Source: Sipunculus nudus (taxonomy: Eukaryota; Annelida; Sipuncula; Golfingiida; Sipunculidae). Taken from it: DNA of 64,000 nt. The position numbers and the translations under genes are program-made. This document shows positions 12,386 through 23,837 of this stretch, one piece after another. How positions within the stretch are numbered: position 1 is the first letter of the stretch; each line of letters opens with the position of its first letter. The stretch is from positions 17,950,979 through 18,014,978 of the forward strand of contig CM049321.1 of assembly GCA_026874595.1 (NCBI GenBank), in the 5' to 3' direction. The notes under the pieces are model-generated. The model ran no database searches. It was given only the letters and a program-made list of their open reading frames with translations, and was not told where the DNA came from.

Positions 12386-14212
12386 TTGCTGTATGTTGCT
12401 GTAGGCGTTACTACATGTTGCTGTAGATGTTTGGTACAACAACATGTAGTAACACCTACAACAACGTGTTATAACACCTACAGCAACACGTAATAACACC
12501 TACAGCATCATGTAATAACACCTACAGCAACATGTAATAACACCTACAGCATCATGTAATAACACCTACAGCAACATGTATTAACACCTACAGCAACATG
12601 TATTTACACCTACAGCAACATGTAATAACACCTACAGCACCCATGTAATAACACCTACAGCAACATGTAATAACACCTACAGCAACATGTATTAACACCT
12701 ACAGCAACATGTATTTACACCTACAGCAACATGTATTTACACCTACAGCAACATGTAATAACACCTACAGCAACATGTAATAACACCTACAGCAACATGT
12801 ATTAACACCTACAGCAACATGTATTAACACCTACAGCAACATGTATTTACACCTACAGCAACATGTAATAACACCTACAGCAACATGTAATAACTCCTAC
12901 AGCAACATGTATTAACACCTACAGCAACATGTATTAACACCTACAGAAACATGTATTTACACCTACAGCATCATGTAATAAAACCTACAGCAACATGTAA
13001 TAACACCTACAGCATCATGTAATAACACCTACAGCATCATGTAATAACACCTACAGCAACATGTATTGACACCTACAGCAACATGTATTTACACCTACAG
13101 CAACATGAAATAACACCTACAGCACCATGTAATAACACAAACTGCAACATGTAATTACACCTACAGCATCATGTAATAAAACCTACAGCAACATGTAATA
13201 ACACCTACAGCAACATGTAATAACACCTACAGCATCATGTAATAACACCTAAAGCATCATGTAATAACAACTACAGCAACATGTAGTAACACCTACAGCA
13301 ACATGTTGTAACACCTACAGAAACATGTAATAACACGTACAACAACATGTAGTAACACCTACAACAACGTGTTATAACACCTACAGCAACACTTAATAAC
13401 ACCTACAGCATCATGTAATAACACCTACAGCAACATGTAATAACACCTACAGCATCATGTAATAACACCTACAGCAACATGTATTAACACCTACAGCAAC
13501 ATGTATTTACACCTACAGCAACATGTAATAACACCTACAGCACCCATTTAATAACACCTACAGCAACATGTATTAACTACTACAGCAACATATATTTACA
13601 CCTACAGCAACATGTATTTACACCTACAGCAACATGTTATAACACCTACAGCAACATGTAATAACACCTACAGCAACATGTATTAACACCTACAGCAACA
13701 TGTATTAACACCTACAGCAACATGTATTTACACCTACAGCAACATGTAATAACACCTACAGCAACATGTAATAACACCTACAGCAACATGTATTAACACC
13801 TACAGCAACATGTATTAACACCTACAGCAACATGTATTTACACCTACAGCATCATGTAATAAAACCTACAGCAACATGTAATAACACCTACAGCAACATG
13901 TAATAACACCTATAGCATCATGTAATAACACCTACAGCATCATGTAATAACACCTACAGCAACATGTATTGACACCTACAGCAACATGTATTTACACCTA
14001 CAGCAACATGTAATAACACCTACAGCACCATGTAATTGCACCAACTGCAACATGTAATTGCACCTACAGCATCATGTAATAAAACCTACAGCAACATGTA
14101 ATAACACCTACAGCAACATGTAATAACACCTACAGCATCATGTAATAACACCTAAAGCATCATGTAATAACAACTACAGCAACATGTAATAACACCTACA
14201 GCAACATGTTTG
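12386..14212 (-). repeat. 22-bp minisatellite, left-arm array, about 82 copies
   Basis: Tandem 22-bp unit AACACCTACAGCAACATGTA plus AT with HOR structure: a variant pair containing ACAACGTGTT starts at 12461 and again at 13364, giving a period of 903 bp (41 units). This is the reverse complement of the array at 47.34-48.27 kb, and in both arms it has the same orientation relative to the transporter gene. The outer end (12386-12440) contains units in the opposite orientation, forming a short hairpin. Confidence 0.95.
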
Positions 14213-15889
14213 TTGACTGAGCACCACGAAGTTTATTAAGATTGTCCTACTTTACAAACGCAGGCAACGGCGCCATTGTTAAGGATCATATTGTTTATTA
14301 TAACTGGAAAAAAAGGATAAAAAAGTGCAATGGCACAATATCTACCAAATATTGCACGAGGGAATGCAATAATAAAAAAACAGCATTAAACTAAATTTGA
14401 TAAGTCAAAGGCCCATCTTGTTTACTGACCATAACTGCTCCGCATTATCCATCCTATTGTTTAACTGATCAAAACCTATGCTACTACTATTATTCCGTGA
14501 AATTTCTGAAATACAGGTATTAACAATGATATAAGTGTTGTACACCTGGATGTCTTGTATTAAACGTTTGGATACTAAATGCATCTTGATTGGGACGATA
14601 ATTTCCCGTCTATGATTTCTATTTGGGACAATTGCTTTGCACTTTTTTAAATGTTCATAAAGAATTCGCATTAAATCATACATTCGCTTAAATGATGAAT
14701 ATAATGTTAATAACAGTTAAGACACTCGTCTCTTATAATGCCTATGGGATTAAAGCTCAGTGTAATAAATGTTATAACTAACGGTTCACTGGTCCATTAA
14801 TTGAGGCCCCCCCCCAAAAAAAAAAAATAAAATAAAAACAGACAAACAGACCAGTAAATGAATCCTAATATTATTAATAATAATGATGAAAATATTAATC
14901 AAGATGATAATTGTTTTCATGCTCTCTACATGTTACATGTGAAACATCCTATGGAACTGACTCAGCAGAAAATATCCTATGAACAATTATAATTTTAATT
15001 CAGGTATCAATTCCGTCGTGGTATTACTAAGGCTATAAGGTAGGCCATTCCACATTTTCGTGCCAACAACAATAATTCCTGGATTTAAATACAGGATGAC
15101 TTTGTAAAGAACACTGCAAGTAGTTCTTTTTTATATTGTTGAGCAAATGATTTATGGTGGAAAAATAACACTGACTATGCTACTGCAGGTAAAGAGGACC
15201 ACAATTAATTATTGCGAGCTTTTAAGTCATATGCTTTTTAAGCATGTTCTGTTAGAGAATAAATAATTATTCTCGGTTGTTCTTCAAATGTATGTTTATA
15301 GGTCAGTTGCTCATAAATTATTTAAAAGTTATAATCAATGAAATTGAAGAAAACAGAGATTGCGTGTCTAATCCTAAGCTTCCGATTTTTTTCTTGGAGA
15401 CCAGTTTTAACAGGACTAATATGAGTATAATCCTTTGTTAAAGTATATTTCACAATACATGTATATCCTTATAGCACGTAACATTCTTTTAAAACATTTC
15501 CAAAAATCGTTGGTATAAATATTTTTTAATGACAGAAGCTTTCTAAAAATGTAACAGTTACACTCTAACACTTAAATAAAGATATATCAAAATAATTTTG
15601 TATTAAAGGAACATTTTAATTTCATTCAGATTTTTTTCAGAAATCTTTCCTTTTTTAACACATAAATAAAATAAAAATAACATATATGTTCTGATAAATA
15701 CAAACAGGATAAACATTTCTCAAAACATTCAGTAGAACATTTTAAAGTTTTGATAACATTTTACAAACCATACATGCTTGAAAATTTCTAATTTTGTGTG
15801 TATACACTGTTAGAAAAACAATTAAACAAAAAATTATTTTTTTGTGTAACAGGGTAATCACACAAAGAAAAATATATATTATAAATAAC
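14213..15889. other. intron or downstream sequence of pseudogene B with an old LINE relic
   Basis: Corresponds to right-arm intron 16. At about 15049-15105, the minus strand carries the relic matching GTKMWNCLP of the right arm (46.6 kb), which resembles the LINE ORF2 C-terminal LWN-LP segment. No terminal exon is visible. Open frame 14405-14683 is also mirrored in the right arm and has no coding support. Confidence 0.5.
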
Positions 15890-16029
15890 CTTGATATCTG
15901 ACTCGTTAAGTCTATCGTGGTCCATTCCGCACCATAGACAGCGACGGACAGACTCCGGACAACAACAGCAGATGTAGTTACCCACTGGCAGTACCAGACC
16001 TGTCCTTACTTTGGACATATTCTCCCCAC
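15890..16029 (-). pseudogene. copy B exon 16
   Basis: 140 nt, open; GGENMSKVRTGLVLPVGNYI followed by the CCCCPESVRR cysteine block. Donor GTTATT is poor, where copy C has GTAATT. Confidence 0.8.
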
Positions 16030-16825
16030 CTGAAAAAGAATGTTCTTTTAAACCCTGCTCGTACATGGATAAATGGATACCAAGAAGTACCTGTTATAAA
16101 ATATAATGTCTTTCATGGCGATACGAACAATATGTTTGAAACATATATCTATTAGTAAAAAAAAAGAGCTGTGTCATTGTTTGTGGGTACATGTATATTT
16201 TTCATTATTAGCCCCATCAGGTCTTCCAAGAACATTGTTAAAGCTTGACCGCTCCGGTAGTACGGTCTTGTTTGGCCTGCGTTAGAGAAACGTTAATATT
16301 ATTGCCAAAATCACCTTAATTAATTTTGTGAAATGTTATAGATCCGCAATTTACACGTATGTTTCAGTTGCCTTGGTGTTTCTGTATCATGAAATGGCGA
16401 GGGACGTATGTATAAATATCTTCGAAAGGCTATGAAGGCTTGCCGTGTTGTCTTTGTTCCCTACTCTTCATATTTTTCATATTCCTCTGAATGTCAACTA
16501 TGTGAAACAAAAAGTATGTTATCCTGGATGTTATTTATTTGAATTCCCCTTTCTATAGCGTTATGTACACGCTGTGACAATTCACATTTATGTTAAATTG
16601 ATAAATGCAAAATAAGGTAAGGGTAACGCTTTGGGGTTAAAAATTAAAAAAATACCAGAAAAAAAGGAAAAAACGCCCCTTTTTTAGATAATTATTAAAG
16701 TATGACTAAGTGAAATAATAAATAACAGCTTGGTATCCGTGTCAGCAGTGACTGAAATGCAGTTATTGTTATGACCCCGATCGCTCCAGAAGAGCCTTGA
16801 CGGAGGAGATACGCCTATCACTCAC

Positions 16826-16932
16826 CAGTCAGTAACGAGGCGATAACTCCAACAAAAATGACCGACACTGTACTTATGACGGGCATCCAGGTAAACGATA
16901 CGCGGTACAGGGCAAAGATGCTGTCCCTAGGC
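16826..16932 (-). pseudogene. copy B exon 15
   Basis: 107 nt, open; PRDSIFALYRVSFTWMPVIS, then a hydrophobic last helix ending IASLLT. Confidence 0.83.
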
Positions 16933-17689
16933 CTGGTTAGATGACAAAAATAAAACAATAGGAAAAAGGGAGTAAATTAGAAAGTAGCCAGAGACCACAA
17001 CCTCAGCTATATTTCTATTTAAACTAATACACAACTATAAACAGAAAACGTGTGTCACAGTTAATTGACGAATCAGCTCTAGCCTACTAATACCAGTGAA
17101 TGGCCGTCCCCAGGACAAAGAAAAATTTAGACCAAAAAATTATTTTGGTTATCCAGATTGTTTCCGGTGTGCAACCCGATTCGTCATAATCCAACTTGGA
17201 GAAAAAGACATTAACAGACAAACTTACGTAAACAATATATGGATATGTTGAACTTGGATTTCAGCTAAATGATAAAAATATACTGTTGCCGTGCTCCAAA
17301 GGTCAAAGACAGCTTTTCATATTGCCAACTATAAAACCAGATCATACATTCGATTTTATCAACTGAAATTTCTCGGCTGTTTGTGTTAATAATGTCGAAT
17401 CCTTCTTTTTCTGTAACCACGGGTGAAACTATGTATAAATCTTCCGATGTTATATGTGATAAAGTTAAAGATTTATCTATTCGACATGAATAAGCTTCAC
17501 TAAAGTTAAAAGGAATAATATTATCAAAATTGTATAATGCACTCTATTGCTCAATATATGACACTTATGCATTTTAAATTTGGATAACGCATATAATGGC
17601 CATTTCACCTGACAGAGTTTACGGTCATTGTTTATTTTGACCATTGATCATTACAGGAGGAGTGAGACAGAAGGGCTGCGGTAGCTTAC

Positions 17690-17844
17690 GGATCTGTTGG
17701 ATTCGGAAGTGCAGTTTGATTGCCCCTGAAAGTACAGTTAGCGACATATGTCGGGAGGCGGTAGCGGTGAGGTCTGGTAAGGTAAGAGCCGATTTTCATC
17801 CATAAACTTAGAGCAAGCGATGCGGCACTTCCAACGATTGACCC
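17690..17844 (-). pseudogene. copy B exon 14
   Basis: 155 nt, open; GSIVGSAASLALSLWMKIGS. Both N-glycosylation sequons (NCT, NQT) remain in the loop. Confidence 0.83.
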
Positions 17845-18311
17845 CTATTGACGAGGAGAAACAAGGTGGACGGTAGCATTTCTTCAAAAATAACATGTTC
17901 TCTGTTTGATATTTATGATCATTCATCTCGTAAGAGTGTTGTGATATTGCATTTTTTTACATAACGTTACAACCAACGTTCTTAAGTCTACACGGTAACA
18001 TATTAAATGCATGTATATCTGAAGGCATGACAATTCATTGAATGAGCATTAGGAATTACATCGAATGGCCAAGTTGTTAATCTTACAGCAATTATCAGAC
18101 ATAATGTCAGGTAAAATGTATTGAATTTTAACAGCATTTGTCGAACATTCAAAATAGCAATACGTACAACATTTTTAGTTTTGAAAAGTAGATTATAATT
18201 TGGAGTTTATTTTTGCCTTTGGATGTTTAAATTCTACTGAATTAAAAAAATAGAGTTTAAATAATTGACAATCAATCGTATCATTATTTTGTACACATTG
18301 ACAGTACTTAC

Positions 18312-18398
18312 GATTGCATTAGAACACGGAATGAGAGACCCGAGGACCATTATACCTTTAATTGGTCCACTCAAAGCTCCAAGAATCCTACCCGATAC
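18312..18398 (-). pseudogene. copy B exon 13
   Basis: 87 nt, 29 open codons: VSGRILGALSGPIKGIMVLG then SLIPCSNAI. Splice sites intact. Confidence 0.83.
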
Positions 18399-19223
18399 CT
18401 GATCCATATTATTGTTATTATCAACATGTTTTTATGTCATTGCATATGACGTATACTTATCGAAGAAAGTTTTAAACATTGTATATAATATTTGAATGAC
18501 GCGTAACATGTTGGTCCAATCTCAAAAAGACATTACTACAGGCCATTCAGTTATTACACAACATATACCCATATTCTTTTGATAAAATGTCTAAAGATAT
18601 GGACAGGTAGACTTTTTTTGAAGAAGCTAAATTTCTACGGGTACAGAACCTGCGTTTTTCAAATATACAGACAAAATGGACATAAAGCGGCCTATTCCAT
18701 TATCTAACACATTTTAAAGATTATCCCGTGAACCTTTCACAAAAAATAGGTCAGGAAAACGCCCATCCGTCGGTACAAAGGACTTCGTTTGGCTTATATC
18801 CACGTGTTTATAAAGCCGGGAGGGTCAAAATGATCCAAACACATATAGTAAAGACACTCCGCAGCAAGACAGACGAACCAGAATGACTTTTTGCAATTAG
18901 GTTCCTTTTCCATATCCAATGTTTCCATATTAAATGTGCGGCCGACCATCCTCATAAAGTTATATGATTATACTGTTTGTCAACATAGGCGTATATACGG
19001 CGTTTATAAACATTTTTTATATAAACAAGGTCACACATCCGTTACAGAGGAGTAATAAAAACCTTTCTCCGGAGGAATTGCCTAAAGTACACTAATATAC
19101 ACGTAGAAAAAAAACAAGATATGACATAAATTCACAAGTAAAGCAGATGCATAGGTTGCTTTAATATAAAGATCATTATAAATTTAAAATGTATTAACCT
19201 GTATGAGTTTCTATAAGAGTTAC

Positions 19224-19289
19224 CTGTACCACATGTCCACTCAGGATTTGCATAAGACATACCGATAGCCAGAACACCGTATATGAAAA
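19224..19289 (-). pseudogene. copy B exon 12 with 5-nt deletion
   Basis: Reads VFIYGVLAIGMS and then loses 5 nt present in copy C (ATGTCTTTTCTGATGC against ATGTCTTATGC), leaving 66 nt in place of 71 and a frameshift. Confidence 0.83.
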
Positions 19290-19468
19290 CTAAAGAAAAC
19301 ATCTTTATAACGAAGCTGCACTCTAAAGATAAAGTAAATCTCAGTTTCCCCATTCGTAAATTTTTCATCGTTTACATATACAGCTCTAGGACGGATTACG
19401 AGAACGTTTAATAACAGGAATTTTTACATTGACGCATAAATTACAGCATTTAAACATAGATCTCCTAC

Positions 19469-19581
19469 CTAGTATTTTAGGGATGAATGCCTTATATTCC
19501 TCTGGGCTACCTTTAAACCTTGGTTCAAGAATGTCTGTCCAGGTCACCGCAGCCAGCGAGTTCATCGATGATGAGAGAGAA
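19469..19581 (-). pseudogene. copy B exon 11
   Basis: 113 nt, open; SLSSSMNSLAAVTW holds the serine pair used for sodium binding in the family. K to T and R to S changes relative to copy C follow. Confidence 0.83.
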
Positions 19582-19938
19582 CTAAACATACAAGGAGTCT
19601 TTCAATAACGGTTTCCCTATCTACCGAGTCACATAAAATATATAAAAAAATGTACGCTTCTATTTTCAATTTCTTTTGATGTTTCTGAGGGATTCCTAGC
19701 ATTATCTTCTGGTTATATTTAAGGTGATTGTGAAAACGTCAGTATAACGTTAGAAAATTAAATTGTTTCCATATTTTGTGTTGTTAATGCTATATACAGC
19801 ATACCTTTTTATTATTCTACACACTTGCAAAGGTAATCACTCTCTATAAGGAAACCCCAGAAAAAACGTGTGTGTGTGGGGGGGGGGGGGGGGGGGCATT
19901 TATTATTTCTCTGTTCTTAATTGCTGTCATGATAAATA

Positions 19939-20170
19939 ATCATGGCGGAGCGTGGCGTTGTAATGGTTAGAGCGCTAGACTTGTGACCGCAAGGTTGTGG
20001 GTTCGCATCCTGTTCTGATCGCCGACTGCACTAAGACTCCTAGCCATAAAGGTGCGCTCTCTCGACCCATGAATACTGATCATGTAAGGAAGGAAAATGC
20101 AGAACGAAATAGCCTTCTAGGGTGTGATATGGCTGCTTAGGTTGTTCGCTCCCCATGTAGCCGAGAAAAG
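19939..20170 (+). mobile_element. tRNA-derived SINE, left-arm copy
   Basis: Starts with a tRNA-like head: A-box-like GTAATGGTTAGAGCGCTAGA and B-box-like GGTTCGCATCC, then an unrelated body. An inverted copy lies at the same place in the right arm (40.10-40.33 kb), so it predates the inverted duplication. Confidence 0.75.
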
Positions 20171-20515
20171 CTACAAGAATGAGCAGGCCAGGGAGGCAAA
20201 GTGAAAAGTCGGACGAGACTGACAGCGTCGGTAATATCAAACTAGTATAAACCCCACCTTTTAATAATCTATCTTGTGAAACAGTTTGTGAAGGTTGACT
20301 GCAAGCAAATGTTTTTGTTTGTACAGGAAAGGGAGGATGAGGAAGAGAAATAAATTTACGGCGGAGAGCAAAATAAAACGTCAGATTTATACATTAAAGT
20401 CCTACCCCAAAGGAATCAGGGAAATCCATGTTATCAGCTGTAACTTGTTTCTTTCTATACACTGACAGTTTTGCCAAACCAACTGGTGTTAAATGTAAAT
20501 GAATTAGACCGAACG

Positions 20516-20517
<2 letters not shown>

Positions 20518-20568
<51 letters not shown>
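20518..20568. repeat. (GA)n microsatellite
   Basis: Almost perfect GA run in intron 10 of pseudogene B; absent from the matching place of the right arm. The minus open frame across it (20394-20693) is an artefact. Confidence 0.9.
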
Positions 20569-20570
<2 letters not shown>

Positions 20571-20824
20571 CCTTGGGAGATCCCCATTGTTAGCCAAACG
20601 GCCACTCACCTCAAAACTGAGAGCCCAGGTTTTAAAAACGGTCTGCGAACATTGAAATCCCGGTTCTTTCTTTGAAATTGCCGGTGTGCACAAGCCGTAT
20701 TGCTAATGACCACTGGACACCGTCACTCCCAGGTGCTAAGCGCTCGACTGTAACCTGAACAGGCGAGAAGACCACCTACGTGGAACACGAGGCCGGACCG
20801 TGTTTGCATTCACTTTTTCAGGCA

Positions 20825-21060
20825 ATATTCCCAAGTTCATTTGTGTATATAGTGACTTTACATTTGTGAATATTTCTTGATGACGTTCCTGAACCCGATC
20901 ATGTGCCGGATTCAAACCAAAATCTAATAAATTCGTGGTTGTACTATAGCCGAACTACCCTGAAAATTTCATGAGATTCCTTGCATGATAGCATGAGTTA
21001 AGTTGTGAACATACATACCAACACGCACACAAACACACAAACACGGAGGCCTCCTGGCCA
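20825..21060 (-). repeat. GT-associated SINE-like repeat, copy 1
   Basis: On the minus strand: a GTGTGTTTGT run, TTCACAAC, a body with ATCCGGCACATGATC, and an end GAATGAACTTGGGAA. The same order of blocks occurs at 33.78, 39.84 and 50.70 kb. Confidence 0.6.
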
Positions 21061-21314
21061 GATGCCAATCCAGAAGGGGGGGGGGGAGGGAATCGGGGGC
21101 CAGGAAGCCCACAGTTTATCAGCCGCCGTAACCGTTTACAAGGGTTTCAGATCAATTTTTGCGACCTGGATCACCCTTTGCCAGACCAAGTGACCTTTTT
21201 TTTATATTTCTTGTCAAAAGTCCTCGGTTGGAACCCTCCTTTTCCTAAATCCTGGATCCGCTCCTTCTGGCGGAGGCAGAAATAAACAAGCGAGTTGCAA
21301 AACAACATTCTTAC

Positions 21315-21400
21315 CTGAGAGCTCCGCTGAAGAGTGCAGCCAGGAATAAACCGGAGAGTCCTGGGTAATCTAACACCGTGAGAATGAAGAAAGGCAAGAG
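21315..21400 (-). pseudogene. copy B exon 10
   Basis: 86 nt, open; LLPFFILTVLDYPGLSGLFL then FSGAL. Acceptor TTTTCAG and donor GTAAG intact. Confidence 0.83.
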
Positions 21401-22196
21401 CTGAAAAGAGAAGTCAGGAATACAATGAAACACTATCAGACATTAATATAATTAACCTCAGTATTAAATCCAGGGCGGAGGCACCGACCGATTATATAAT
21501 TAGAAACTTTGACAATACGATACTACAAAATGCAATACAACAACTACATATATTGATTTAAGGGGTAGGTTAGACTGGTCCCGTGACGTCCACCACATCC
21601 AGCTGCACAGAAACGTTTTCGTTATCTTTAACTATAAGCCCTGTACATATGCATAATTCAGTTTAGTGGTGAGACTGCGTGACCGGGTGGAATATCAACC
21701 TCTCTCTCAGGAAATATTCTGATGTCGCCAAGGCCCGGTGTTTGCCGCACGTGACTGTCCCCCGTGTGAAATCACGCCATTGCTAGGTCATAACACCGAG
21801 GAACGCCCAAAGACAAGCTAACATTTGAATGAGACATTCCTGTGGAATGCAACTTTCCCATAAAGATAGGGACCGACCGTAAAATTCTCACCGATCCTTA
21901 GCTTAAATTTGAACACACGACTTCCCGCCTTTTGGTTCGCTACCACAGAATCCGTACACAAAAATAATCTTGGTATTATATACTTTATAACATAATATAA
22001 GAACAAGAAAAACATGCCACAGTTCAGCATTTAGTTTTAAAGTTGATGAAATAAGCCACGCGCAGGATTATAATAGATGACCCGTATAAAAAAAATAAAC
22101 TATAAAAAAACATATATATCACGCTTTTAAAACACAAAACATTAATTGGGCACCTACAGAAACGTAAGTAATCCTGCAATAAGAATCACACATCAC

Positions 22197-22331
22197 CTGA
22201 TTAGAATTTCTGATTCCCTGACTTCTGAGTGGATCGCATCCTTCCACAGCGAAGAAGGCATACATAACTAGGCCGCAAAATCCTATTATTGCAGCAATTA
22301 TAAAATAGTACAGTGAACAAAGTACCAGGGG
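22197..22331 (-). pseudogene. copy B exon 9 with 1-nt deletion
   Basis: Right-arm GCAGATCTCTGGTAC is GCAGCCCCTGGTAC here, so the exon is 135 nt, not 136, and joining it to exon 8 shifts the frame. The rest stays open as LVLCSLYYFIIAAIIGFCGL. Confidence 0.83.
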
Positions 22332-22613
22332 CTGCAACGAATGAAATCAGATTGAAGAACTTCTGGTAGTAAAGATACAAGGTATCCCTTTTTTAAACCG
22401 TCACCCCGCATCGTTTAGGTTAATATGATATTCCTTTGTGTTTTACTACTTTGTTTATCTGTTAGAATGATACCGCAAAGGTATTTATGAATTAATAGTT
22501 TTCTTTAAAAATGGAGCCTTATAAAAAATAAATAAAATGAATTATATAATGAACTGTAGATAACTTAAAATATACGTATGAAACATTTACACTTCGTCCA
22601 TCCGAAAACTCAC

Positions 22614-22754
22614 AGTTTTGCTTTCTTCATTGTTGGGAGCGCACAGTACCGCTGTACGGCCGTTTGAATTGTACCCTCGGCAGCCATTAAAGAGAACGCT
22701 CGTCCAACCACAAGCGGCCAGAAGTTCAACCGTTTAGTTGGGTCAATCGAAAAG
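22614..22754 (-). pseudogene. copy B exon 8
   Basis: 141 nt, open, same length and phases as copy C. FSIDPTKRLNFWPLVVGRAF is kept. The acceptor is CTGAAG instead of CTGCAG, weaker than in copy C. Confidence 0.83.
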
Positions 22755-23067
22755 CTTCAGGTAAAACCAATGATTTGCACATTATTTGGCTAATTTTGTA
22801 TTCAAATGTTAATCCTGTTTAATGGTATTTGTTATTTCACGTTTTCACTGTTACATGACATAATAAATAATTATGCATAAAGTAACAAAACATCTGAAAT
22901 ATAAATAATAATATATCTTATACAACCGAATGGAAAGCCTTATATTAAGTGCTGTGATAACTATAAATATTAATTCAGTGAGACAAAATACATGTTTTTC
23001 ATTAATTAAGATTATTGCAGATTGGATTATTGGGGAATTAAGTGTGACGGCCAGTAGGCAAGACATA

Positions 23068-23797
23068 ATGGACGTGAACATACAAGAACAGGAGGTGTCA
23101 TGTAAAGACACTGTCACCCCAGGTAAACAGGTAACGAAACAGTCAAAGCAGGGAACACAGAATAGTTAGAAGATATTTTGAGTCAGTTAGACATTATGCA
23201 AAAGAAAATGTCAGATATGGAATCCAAAATAGAACAGTTACAGCAAGAAAACAAAAGATTAAAGACCAAGGTTAATAAACATGAGGATCACTTAAGGAGA
23301 AATAACCTGATAGTTTATGGTCTAGAGGAGGAGAATGGTAGGGAAAGTTGGGAGCAGTGTGAAGAGAAAGTTAGAGAAGTGATTAGGGAAAAGTTAAATA
23401 TGAAAGATGAGGAAACCAATATAAATATCGACCGGGCTCACAGACTTCCATGGAATGAAAGTGGTAAACCCAGACCAGTGATATTCAAGTTTGAGCGCTA
23501 TAAGGACAAGGACCTTGTTCTGCAGAATGCACGCAAGACTTTTAGAAACAAGAAATTACCTATCTTTTTACAAGAGGACTTTGCAGAACATATCAGGCAT
23601 GTCAGACGTTATCTGAAAGTCAAGTTGACGGAGGCTATTGAAGGGGGACTGAAAGCATCATTAAGATACGACAAACTTGTCATTGAAAGTGAGGTTTATA
23701 AGTGGAATGAAGAGCAAAACTGTGTGCAAAAACTCAAAGAAACAAGAAATGTGACAGGAGGGGCGTTTAGCATTAGTGACACTGACACAAGCAAATA
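23068..23797 (+). pseudogene. LINE ORF1 (RNA-binding protein)
   Basis: ATG at 23068 opens a frame that stops at 23167; a shift near 23160 leads into the long frame ending at 23797. The long frame has a coiled coil (MESKIEQLQQENKRLKTKV) and a region like L1-type ORF1 proteins (NNLIVYGLEEENG, then DRAHRLP, RPVIFKFERYKDKD, LPIFLQEDF). The role in live elements is to bind and chaperone the element RNA. Confidence 0.75.
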
Positions 23798-23837
23798 GGG
23801 TTGTGGCCAAAACCCTAGAACCGTTTATAATTTCTCA

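Noticed and set aside
19939-20015. A functional tRNA gene
   Set aside because: A and B boxes are tRNA-like but the acceptor and anticodon stems do not pair; it is the head of a SINE also present in the other arm.
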